Source of the DNA: DAMCAP01 sp964369265
GTDB lineage: Bacteria > Bacillota > Clostridia > Oscillospirales > Ruminococcaceae
DNA: 12,878 nucleotides
NCBI GenBank assembly: GCA_964369265.1
Contig: CAYJEV010000051.1
Coordinates: 1-12,878 of the forward strand
Reading direction: 5' to 3'
Both the position numbers and the translations under genes were made by a program. Numbering within the stretch: position 1 is the stretch's first letter; the number at the start of each line of letters is the position of its first letter. Below the pieces are notes generated by a model that saw only the letters and a program-made list of their open reading frames with translations, did not search any database and was not told the origin of the DNA. Shown in pieces: positions 6,250-12,858 of the stretch.

Positions 6250-8616
6250 TTACTCTTCAGAGTCCTCATTGTCTAATGAAAGCAGATATGCTTTAGTATC
6301 TTCCCAATCTTTTGAGAATAACTGATAGCTTTGCTTTTTGCTTGAAAGCTCATTAAAGCTACTATCACTAAACAAAGCTTTATCGGCTATTACTGAAAAA
6401 ATGACCTTGCCCTCTTGCTTGTAGATTTGTATTAGTACGCTGCTGCAATTCAAATCAATTGCACTTTTTAGAGCCATAGCAAAAAAACTATAAATAGAGG
6501 ACATATCGCTTGTTGATAGTCTATCTTGAATTCTGCAACCTATAGCTATAGATAAACCAATATTGTCGGTAAATTCCTTTAGTTCAGCAAATGAGTTAAG
6601 CAAAATAGATAAAGACTGAGAATGTTGATACATAGCATTGATCCGATACATACATTCCCTTTTCATCAACAAAGCATATATACTTATAACATTAATAAGC
6701 CGCTTTTTATTATTGACTTTATCCATACCGCTAATAAATCCCTCTATCTTCTCTGCCCCATTAACCAATATATTATCGATACTATCATAAACAGATTTTT
6801 CAGCAGATAGAGCCGCTAAATCCGCCTTTACTTTATTGTTTTGGAGTAAAAATTCGTTATTCGCTTTAATTTCTTCATTGACCATTACCAACTTTTTCTC
6901 GGCATTGTTGAGGGCAGTATAATCCTCAAAATAGTAAAATTCGCCTCCCACAATACCAATGCTTCTTTTAACAAAATTTTCATCTATATCCTTTATAACC
7001 CTAGATTTATAGGCAGTATTTCCATAATTATCTTTAATCTCCATAGCTAAATTGGAGTGATTAAAAAATTTGCTATACCCTTTATTTATTGGAAACAAAC
7101 GGCTTTGCATACAAGATTCTATATATATTAACACCATAATCGAAATAGCAAAAGTTGTGTCAAACTCTATAAATGCTGTAAACCTTAATGCTCTACCAAT
7201 CACATAAACGGCAATTATTACGCTAACTATAGCTGGATATACAAAAGCTCCTTTTTTAGGGCTCGTTATGCTTTTGTAAACTAACAGTGAATATGCAAAT
7301 ATCACACTCAAAGCCACCCACCCCATCACAAAATAATAACCTATATTATGTGTGAAAGAACTAGTGTAATAATTTTTTACAACAAAAACTAAATTATGAA
7401 AGCTATTTGTAAATACCATAACTATCGGTATAAATGTTAGCTTGAAATAAACTGAATATGCTTTCTCCACTTTTTTGTCAATTTCATAATTATCTATTAA
7501 AATAGCCACTCTTACAAATAATGCAGGCATTAGTAAAATTGGTATGTAATATGAGTACCATAAAAATGTTTCTAAAAAAGCATTCATGCCGTTGAGCGAT
7601 TTAAATAAACCAGCCGTTATCAAGTACATTATGAGCACCAAACAAGCAGCAAGATAATCTCTAATTCTTCTGTCAGTTATCCGCCTTGATATAGATACAA
7701 GATAGCAAATAATAATAAACAATACTAACAAATAAAATACAGCTGTTTCTATAGTATTTGCAAAGCCAAATAATCTTGTGTTAAAAGCGTCTCTTCTAAG
7801 CGTTTTAGACACCTGGCTTGAAGCTTGATTATATGCTACTATGTCCTCAATATAATTAGCTCTACTATATTCTTCGAAGCTAGGATAATAATCTAAATCA
7901 CAATTACCGTCAGGCAACCTGTATCCTGAGGCTATAAGAGCATTTTGCAAACTACTATCAAACACAATACTTTCATCATACACCAAAGCACCAAAATCAA
8001 TACTATGAGTACCATCTTTAGGAATAATTATCTCTAAATCTCTGCCAGATTTAATCATCTGGACAGCAACATCATCCGTTGTGACAATAACTGGTTTTAA
8101 CATATCATCAGTAAAAAATCTGCTTTCATCCGCTATCTTGCCAAAATCCTCTGCAATAGCCTCAATATCATAGCTACCATATATCGCATCAGCCATCGCT
8201 ATAACAATATGGTGGGTTGATGGATATTCCCACTGCTTGTCTGCAACACTTGCCCCAAAATCAAAGTTAATCTTAAGTTTTGTGCTAACTAAATCAGAAA
8301 AACTTTCTATATTCTCATCAGTTAAAGAGCGATCAACAACAATTACAACTGTTTTAGTAAAATGAGGAAAGAAGCTATAATCAGCATTACTTTTCGACAA
8401 AGGTATTCCTTGTGTATGATAAACACCTATGTTTTCTCCATTCTTAAAATCCCTCGTTGTCGATTCATTCACAGCATATACTGTATTTATTTCTGGATAA
8501 ATATCTTCAATTATATCAATAAACTGCGATTTGCTATTAGGCAGAATATAACTATTTCCTTGAACAGAAGGAGATGTTAATGATGATATTATAAAAATAC
8601 AGCCTGAAAAAAACAC
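6250..8616 (-). CDS. 7TM sensor with extracellular binding-type domain and degenerate kinase core
   Basis: The coordinates give 788 residues from GTG 8616. The true start is probably an AUA codon at 8655, adding 13 residues that complete a signal peptide (see the ribosome site at 8653-8670). Residues ~20-285 are extracellular and resemble a periplasmic solute-binding fold (LTDENIESFSDLV, GALVYDESIVFDSSL, IASGYRLPDG). Seven membrane helices follow at ~291-310, 320-338, 350-374, 391-413, 425-447, 458-475 and 487-503, as in the 'histidine kinase N-terminal 7TM' family. A cytoplasmic part (505-600) with PAS-like and coiled-coil features leads to a kinase-like core (605-770). There, VGLSIE/IGLSIA-type strands and ALKSAIDL sit where the downstream kinase has its N-box, but the catalytic Asn and the glycine boxes are missing and no H-box is visible. 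It probably acts as a receptor or pseudokinase for the next-door kinase. The ligand is unknown. Confidence 0.85.
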   Translation of the reverse strand: MFFSGCIFIISSLTSPSVQGNSYILPNSKSQFIDIIEDIYPEINTVYAVNESTTRDFKNGENIGVYHTQGIPLSKSNADYSFFPHFTKTVVIVVDRSLTDENIESFSDLVSTKLKINFDFGASVADKQWEYPSTHHIVIAMADAIYGSYDIEAIAEDFGKIADESRFFTDDMLKPVIVTTDDVAVQMIKSGRDLEIIIPKDGTHSIDFGALVYDESIVFDSSLQNALIASGYRLPDGNCDLDYYPSFEEYSRANYIEDIVAYNQASSQVSKTLRRDAFNTRLFGFANTIETAVFYLLVLFIIICYLVSISRRITDRRIRDYLAACLVLIMYLITAGLFKSLNGMNAFLETFLWYSYYIPILLMPALFVRVAILIDNYEIDKKVEKAYSVYFKLTFIPIVMVFTNSFHNLVFVVKNYYTSSFTHNIGYYFVMGWVALSVIFAYSLLVYKSITSPKKGAFVYPAIVSVIIAVYVIGRALRFTAFIEFDTTFAISIMVLIYIESCMQSRLFPINKGYSKFFNHSNLAMEIKDNYGNTAYKSRVIKDIDENFVKRSIGIVGGEFYYFEDYTALNNAEKKLVMVNEEIKANNEFLLQNNKVKADLAALSAEKSVYDSIDNILVNGAEKIEGFISGMDKVNNKKRLINVISIYALLMKRECMYRINAMYQHSQSLSILLNSFAELKEFTDNIGLSIAIGCRIQDRLSTSDMSSIYSFFAMALKSAIDLNCSSVLIQIYKQEGKVIFSVIADKALFSDSSFNELSSKKQSYQLFSKDWEDTKAYLLSLDNEDSEE

Positions 8617-8652
8617 TAAAAATACAGCTATTACAACTATTTTATAGCTTTT

Positions 8653-8670
8653 TATATATATCCCCTCCTT
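8653..8670 (-). promoter_or_regulatory. Strong ribosome binding site pointing to an AUA start
   Basis: AAGGAGGGG (8670-8662) is the best ribosome site near this gene. In frame, 6 nt after it, is ATA (8655-8653), followed by KSYKIVVIAVFLVFFSGC, a textbook positively charged and hydrophobic signal start. No ATG, GTG or TTG is in frame between this site and GTG 8616, which lacks any ribosome site and would cut the signal sequence in half. Initiation at AUA, or an ATG-to-ATA change or base error here, explains the pattern. Confidence 0.65.
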
Positions 8671-8714
8671 GTTAATGATTGTATATTTGGATTAATATTA
8701 CAGTCTTTGGTATT

Positions 8715-8743
8715 ATTATATCTGCTAGTTATTGTAATGTAAA
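8715..8743 (-). promoter_or_regulatory. Sigma-A promoter of the sensory operon
   Basis: On the minus strand TTTACA (8743-8738) and TATAAT (8720-8715) are separated by exactly 17 nt, a near-consensus vegetative promoter. The predicted start near 8708 gives a leader of about 50 nt before the inferred start codon. Two short palindromes lie upstream (GTCATGAC at 8775-8782 and TGTGTCACA at 8791-8799) and could be regulatory. The operator found at the SPFH and DUF6935 promoters is absent here. No terminator separates this promoter from the DUF6935 gene, so read-through from that gene is also possible. Confidence 0.75.
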
Positions 8744-8821
8744 GCCTAGATATTTTTTAATACGCCAAAATAAGGTCATGACAGAAAATATGTGTCACAA
8801 CCCTATTAAAATACTTATAGT

Positions 8822-9424
8822 CTACGCCCATGGATCTTCGCTGTTTGGTTTTCTAATGTCAGGTAGCAAATGATATTCCCATAAAAACCACTCGCCTGTT
8901 GATTCTTTTTTCCTCAGTTTAACGCCACGAGCAGTGTCTGCTCCGCCTGATTTTAAAAACAACTGCAAATATCCTTCGCTTATTAGATCCTCACTATGCC
9001 CTGTTTTATACACATTTATAGTTAATGGCTCTTTAGGTTCATAACCATTTTCAGGAGTTGCGCCTTCAAAATAAGAGGCAGTTAGATAGTCCTTTCCTCT
9101 AAAGCGATCAGCCAAAAATTGTATTTCATAATTAGATAAAGGACGCGGCCCTTTTAGATAATTGAGCATCTCTATAGACAAATCCTTGTTTATTGGATAG
9201 ATACAAAGCGCAACTACTGTAAGCGCAACAACTTTATTTGGATCACTAAAATCTGCTCCGTCCATTTCTTTAAATTCATTTAAGCTCGTCGGCATAGCAG
9301 CTATAGTAATCGCTACTTTACTTGCTCTAGCAAGTCCGTCTTCATTTTGGCTCTTCGCAATATTTTTTATCGCTTCCCCAGCAGTTTTGCTAACTTCTCT
9401 TTTCAGTTTATCAAAAAAACTCAT
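8822..9424 (-). CDS. DUF6935-family protein
   Basis: The protein has 200 residues from ATG 9424, with GGGAGGG 6 nt upstream. The first ~35 residues are an amphipathic, Lys-rich helix (FFDKLKREVSKTAGEAIKNI). The rest carries blocks I recall from the DUF6935 family: KVVALTVVALCIYP, EMLNYLKGPRPLSNYE, SYFEGATPENGY, LFLKSGGADTARGVKLRKK and a Trp-rich end GEWFLWEYHLL.DIRKP.SEDPWA. There is no signal peptide, and the hydrophobic stretches are too short for clear membrane helices, so it is probably cytoplasmic and could touch the membrane through the N-terminal helix. The family has no known function. The gene has its own promoter and operator, identical in layout to those of the SPFH operon, and sits directly upstream of the sensory operon. 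This suggests it belongs to the same stress response and makes the SPFH-linked role the best guess. Confidence 0.8.
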   Translation of the reverse strand: MSFFDKLKREVSKTAGEAIKNIAKSQNEDGLARASKVAITIAAMPTSLNEFKEMDGADFSDPNKVVALTVVALCIYPINKDLSIEMLNYLKGPRPLSNYEIQFLADRFRGKDYLTASYFEGATPENGYEPKEPLTINVYKTGHSEDLISEGYLQLFLKSGGADTARGVKLRKKESTGEWFLWEYHLLPDIRKPNSEDPWA

Positions 9425-9485
9425 TACCTACCCTCCCAATATTATCATATTTAATTCAACAGGCATTCAGTTACTATTTTACTAC

Positions 9486-9514
9486 ATCTTACCATTTAGT
9501 AGCAGGATTGTAAA
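9486..9514 (-). promoter_or_regulatory. Promoter of the DUF6935 gene
   Basis: On the minus strand the -35 is TTTACA (9514-9509), the spacer is 17 nt, and the -10 is TAAGAT (9491-9486) preceded by TGG. The predicted start near 9479 gives a leader of about 55 nt. The -35, spacer length and TGG extension match the SPFH promoter at 4072-4100. Confidence 0.72.
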
Positions 9515-9532
9515 TGTGCTATTCGGCACATT
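9512..9532. promoter_or_regulatory. Palindromic operator overlapping the -35 box of the DUF6935 gene
   Basis: The inverted repeat is AATGTGC and GCACATT (9513-9519 and 9526-9532) with a 6-nt spacer. It is the second copy of the site at 4098-4119. On the plus strand both read AAATGTGCTA, three variable bases, then GGCACATT. The distance from the palindrome to the -10 hexamer is the same in both copies, which makes a shared regulator likely. Confidence 0.75.
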
Positions 9533-9579
9533 ATTTAACCATAATCTCCACTACGTTCCGATTATTTAAGTGAAGAGTT

Positions 9580-9714
9580 AAAAGTGAATAGTGAAGAGTT
9601 ATGGTGTCGCTTTGCGACGTTTTAAATGACTTGCAGTCGGCTTGAATCCTTGCTATCACTTACAATTTTTAACCCATCACGAAGTGATACATTAACTCTT
9701 CACTTTTCACTATT
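9580..9714. repeat. MITE-like inverted-repeat element
   Basis: Terminal arms 9580-9601 and 9693-9714 are inverted copies matching at 20 of 22 positions, built from the motif AGTGAAGAGTTA. A further GTGAAGAGTTA copy lies just outside at 9570-9580. The core holds small hairpins GTCGC-TTT-GCGAC (9606-9618) and ATCAC-GAA-GTGAT (9676-9688). No protein is encoded. Its form is that of a small non-autonomous element or dispersed palindrome, as is common between genes in Clostridia. No target-site duplication is obvious. It sits in the 428-nt gene-free stretch between the MATE remnant and the DUF6935 gene; the rest of that stretch holds the inverted repeat, terminator and promoter listed separately. 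Confidence 0.65.
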
Positions 9715-9727
9715 TATCGAGGGACAA

Positions 9728-9758
9728 TTTATATTAGATTTTTAAAATCTAATATAAA
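9728..9758. repeat. Perfect 15-bp inverted repeat
   Basis: TTTATATTAGATTTT (9728-9742) and its exact complement (9744-9758) are separated by one base. This AT-only stem next to the terminator at 9756-9797 could add to termination or be part of the neighbouring element. No gene is associated with it. Confidence 0.85.
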
Positions 9759-9797
9759 AAATAGTGGTTGAAAAGAAAATCACTTAACCACCACTAT
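9756..9797 (-). terminator. Terminator downstream of the MATE remnant
   Basis: On the minus strand GTGGTT pairs with AACCAC (9791-9786 and 9769-9764), extendable with G-U pairs to about 10 bp. An alternative pairing is ATAGTGG with CCACTAT. Six T residues (9761-9756) follow. It lies ~56 nt after the MATE stop codon. Confidence 0.65.
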
Positions 9798-9852
9798 TAT
9801 TATCTTAAATTTTTAATTTTCTAATAAACAAGAGCTTTGTCCGATATTTTCA

Positions 9853-10677
9853 TTAAGCAGTTTCACTTACAAGAGTTTTCTCCTCAAATCGAGGTTCATT
9901 TAATGATTCTCCTTGTTCAAAAACTTGGCGCGATACTCTAAAATACAAGATAAGAGCTAATACTAATGCTGAGATATCCGCAATTGGTTGAGCAAAAACT
10001 AATCCATCAATACCAAATGTCGCATTTAAAATGAAAACCATCGGAATATACACAAGCCCTTGTCTGCTAATATTTACAATAAGAGATGCAGTTGCAGCAC
10101 CTGCTGCTTGCAGCGCATTTGAAATCACAAAAAGTACTCCAAACAATAAGCTTGTTGATAAAAGGGTTTGTGAGAACGAGAATGCATAATCAAAAGCAGC
10201 TGGGTCAGTTAAAAAGCCTCCCACAATTTGCTCTAGCCCTAGATAACACCCAATAGTTAAAACCGCACTTAGCGTAAAAGCAAAGGTTAATGCGAACTTC
10301 ATAATATCATTATATCTCTTTTTGTTCCTAGCACCAACTGCATAACCTAAAAGAGGCCCAACGCCTTGACCTAAGCCAACGCAAAGCATACTTGTGATCA
10401 TGGTAACCTTCATAGCAACACCAATACCAGCTAATGCTAAATCACCATACGCAGACATCTGTCCATTTAAAATCATTTGGGAAACGCTCATCAGTATTGT
10501 TGCCAGTGATGCTGGGACACCTATCGCTAAAATATTTGACGGAATACCATCCGAAACTGAAAAATCTTTAAGCTTTGTACTTAGTATGGTATTACCTTTT
10601 AATAGATATAGTATATAGTAAAATCCACCACAAACATTTCCAATAACTGTAGCAATCGCTGCACCTTCAACGAACAC
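9853..10677 (-). pseudogene. MATE-family efflux transporter, N-terminally truncated
   Basis: The 274 codons cover only the C-terminal part of a family usually ~440-460 residues long. The first residues, FVEGAAIATVIGN, match the region near helix 6 of MATE proteins. The complete C-terminal lobe follows, with motifs such as GVPASLATILMSVSQMILN, GLGQGVGPLLGYAVGARN and a NALQAAGAATASLIVNISRQG segment, and about six hydrophobic helices. Helices 1-5 are missing: in-frame TAG occurs five codons upstream (10692-10690), no ribosome site precedes GTG 10677, and no frame upstream encodes MATE sequence. The break coincides with a 14-bp palindrome at 10681-10694. Intact MATE proteins export drugs or metabolites using Na+ or H+ gradients; this remnant should be inactive. 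The remaining frame is undamaged, so the loss is recent or the fragment is still under selection. Confidence 0.85.
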
Positions 10678-10680
10678 AAT

Positions 10681-10694
10681 TATAGCATGCTATA
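10681..10694. repeat. 14-bp perfect palindrome at the MATE breakpoint
   Basis: TATAGCATGCTATA reads the same on both strands and lies exactly where MATE homology stops. It contributes the in-frame TAG. It could be a deletion junction, a scar of an excised element, or an operator; the sequence alone does not decide. Confidence 0.8.
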
Positions 10695-10748
10695 GATTAA
10701 AACTTAAATTTTTTATAAACTTCATTCTTATTGCTTTCAATAAACTTC

Positions 10749-10778
10749 TTGTAAGCGCAGTAAAATCTTTGATATAAT
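10749..10778 (+). promoter_or_regulatory. Possible plus-strand promoter
   Basis: TTGTAA and TATAAT are separated by 18 nt. A transcript from here would run ~115 nt into the hairpin at 10859-10898, which also has a T-run on the plus strand (10897-10900). It would contain only a 16-codon frame (10813-10863). The region is very AT-rich, so a chance match is quite possible. Confidence 0.3.
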
Positions 10779-10849
10779 AAGATAAAGAGAAGTATTTAAA
10801 GCTTACAGTATTATGACACACTTCATTTATAAAGCTTTAGATTTAATTA

Positions 10850-10898
10850 TAATAAAACAATAGTTGAGTTATTCCCTTTTGGGTTAAACTCGACTATT
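10850..10898 (-). terminator. Terminator of the ABC transporter gene, possibly bidirectional
   Basis: On the minus strand AATAGTCGAGTT pairs with AACTCAACTATT (10898-10887 and 10870-10859; 11 of 12 pairs), with an inner CCC-AAAA-GGG stem-loop, followed by GTTTTATT. On the plus strand the same stem is followed by TTTT. It lies ~60 nt after the ABC stop codon. Confidence 0.85.
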
Positions 10899-10956
10899 TT
10901 CATGCTAATTTATCAAGGCTTTTCTATCTTTTAAAAGACAATACTAACACATCATT

Positions 10957-12759
10957 TTAAATTGTCGCAATATTCTCAAATTGAGAATTATAGAGCTTTG
11001 CGTAGTTTCCGTCTTTTGAAAGCAGCTCCTCATGCGTCCCTGATTCGATTATCTCCCCATTTTCGAGCAAAATTATCCTATCTGCATTTCGGACAGTTGA
11101 GAGTCTGTGCGCAATAACAAAGGTTGTTTTCCCCTTCATTAGCTTTCTCATAGAACTTTGAATATCTAGCTCTGTCAGAGAATCAACATTTGAAGTTGCT
11201 TCGTCTAAAAGAAGTATATTAGCATCTAAAAGCATAACTCTTGCAATGGTTATTAGTTGCTTTTGTCCAGCAGAAATATTGACACTGCTCTCATTTATTA
11301 TCGTATTGTAACCGTTTGGTAAAGCCATAATTGAATTATGAAGCGAGATAGATTTTGCAATTTCTATAACTTCCTGTTTAGTTGCATTTGGCTTTGAATA
11401 AGCTATATTTTCAAACACAGTTCCGCCAAAAAGCCAAGCATCTTGAAGCACCATAGCAACAGATCGCCTCATGTTTCGAATATTCATATCCTCAATATTC
11501 ACATTATCAATAACTAGCTCTCCGGAGCTTACATGATAAAACCTCATTAGTAAATTTATTAGTGTTGTCTTGCCAGCCCCTGTGCTTCCAACAATTGCAA
11601 TGACTTCATTTTCTTTAACATCCAAATTGATATTTTTGAGGATTTCTCTATCTTGGTTATAGCTAAAATTTGCATTACTAAATTTTATTTCGCCTTTAAC
11701 ATCCTCAAGTTTTGCTGAATTTTCAAAATCCTGCTTTTCTTCCGATTCATCTAAAAATGCAAAAACCCTATCCGAAGCCGCTAAAGCCGACTGAATATCT
11801 GCTAGTATAAATGTAATTTCGTTTAAAACGCCTGTGAACATTTTGGCATATAAAATAAATGCAGAAATTTCGGCTAAACTTATTCTTCCTCCAACTAGCA
11901 TAAAGCAACCATGAACATAGATTGTCGCAGTCGTAATGTTAGAAACAAACATAAGCCCTGAACGAAGAGAACCGCCGCCAGTAAATTCTGATTTATAATG
12001 TGCCTTTCCCCACTCTTCATTTTTCGCCTTAAATTTCCTCAAAATATTATCAAGCTGGCCATAAATCTTTATTGTCTTATGTCCTGACACCTTATCTTCA
12101 ACAAATCCGTTAAGCTCGCCAAACCTTTTTGACTTTTCTCTATGAAAACCCCGAACTTTGACTGTCCAATATCTTCCGATAGAAATAGATATTGGTATTG
12201 CAATAAAAACGCTTGTCATTAAAGTGAAATTTGAAATTGTCATCATAACAAAAGAGCCTATAAGAGTAATAATGCTTGTGCAGATGCTTATAAAGTTATT
12301 TCCAAGCGATGCTGACACAATATCAATATCATAGGTAAATTTGCTTATGGTCTCACCTGTTTGATGTGTATCAAAGTAAGAAACAGGCAGCTTATCAAAC
12401 TTTGCAAAAGCATCTCTCCTCAAGCTGTGTCCAATATTTTGGCTAAGCTTTAGCATTAGATATGAAAGAAGAACGCTAAGCAAGAATGTGACAATATAAA
12501 ATGCTACCATAACTGCGCCAAAAGAAAATACATCGTTTAAGTTTATTTCTTGAACTGGCATTTCAATCATTGATATTACCTGCTCAGTAAGTTGCGGTGC
12601 ATATAGCGAAAAAGCATTCGAAAGAACTGTTAAAGCAAAAGCTCCAACAATCGCTAATTTATATGTATCAAGATATTTTAAAAGCCTTAAAAAGGTGGAG
12701 TGATTTTGTTTTCTTGTTCGATTATGTATTTCAGTATTTCTATTTCCCATTCTTCTCAT
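10957..12759 (-). CDS. ABC transporter, fused membrane and ATPase domains (exporter half-transporter)
   Basis: The protein has 600 residues, the normal length for a half-exporter. The start is ATG 12759, with AGGAGG 7 nt upstream. Residues ~30-325 form a six-helix type I exporter membrane domain, including the coupling-helix region YFDTHQTGETISKFTYDID and FVEDKVSGHKTIKIYG. The ATPase domain (~355-595) has Walker A GSTGAGKTT (391-399), Q-loop Q439 (VLQDAWLF), signature NISAGQKQ (494-500), Walker B NILLLDEATSNVD (514-526) and H-loop H551 (VIAHRLST). All catalytic positions appear intact. The signature has SAGQ in place of SGGQ, a common variant in heterodimeric multidrug-type exporters. Such genes usually sit beside a partner half-transporter. 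The gene downstream is not one, and the upstream side is cut by the window edge, so the partner, if any, lies beyond 12878. The substrate cannot be predicted; drug, lipid or peptide export are all possible. Confidence 0.93.
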   Translation of the reverse strand: MRRMGNRNTEIHNRTRKQNHSTFLRLLKYLDTYKLAIVGAFALTVLSNAFSLYAPQLTEQVISMIEMPVQEINLNDVFSFGAVMVAFYIVTFLLSVLLSYLMLKLSQNIGHSLRRDAFAKFDKLPVSYFDTHQTGETISKFTYDIDIVSASLGNNFISICTSIITLIGSFVMMTISNFTLMTSVFIAIPISISIGRYWTVKVRGFHREKSKRFGELNGFVEDKVSGHKTIKIYGQLDNILRKFKAKNEEWGKAHYKSEFTGGGSLRSGLMFVSNITTATIYVHGCFMLVGGRISLAEISAFILYAKMFTGVLNEITFILADIQSALAASDRVFAFLDESEEKQDFENSAKLEDVKGEIKFSNANFSYNQDREILKNINLDVKENEVIAIVGSTGAGKTTLINLLMRFYHVSSGELVIDNVNIEDMNIRNMRRSVAMVLQDAWLFGGTVFENIAYSKPNATKQEVIEIAKSISLHNSIMALPNGYNTIINESSVNISAGQKQLITIARVMLLDANILLLDEATSNVDSLTELDIQSSMRKLMKGKTTFVIAHRLSTVRNADRIILLENGEIIESGTHEELLSKDGNYAKLYNSQFENIATI

Positions 12760-12830
12760 TATCTTACCTCCTCATCACCATATGCACATATGCTTTCTTC
12801 GTTCTCCTTGCCTAAATCACAAATACGGCG

Positions 12831-12858
12831 ATGTGTGGGTGACTAGCCGCCCACACAT
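12831..12858. other. GC-rich hairpin in the leader of the ABC gene
   Basis: ATGTGTGGGTG (12831-12841) and CGCCCACACAT (12848-12858) pair over 11 positions (nine Watson-Crick in a row, then one T-G and one more pair) around the loop ACTAGC. It is far more GC-rich than its surroundings and is not followed by a T-run on either strand. The rest of 12760-12878 shows only the ribosome site of the ABC gene and the end of a short frame (12842-12759) whose stop overlaps the ABC start as TAATG. It may be a structured leader RNA or a dispersed repeat. Confidence 0.5.

Noticed and set aside
8715..8800. A third copy of the shared operator at the sensory operon promoter.
   Set aside because: Only unrelated short palindromes (GTCATGAC, TGTGTCACA) are present; the AATGTGC/GCACATT half-sites are missing.
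12597..12815. A plus-strand 72-codon frame at the start of the ABC gene.
   Set aside because: It is antisense to the well-supported ABC N-terminus and has no coding character.
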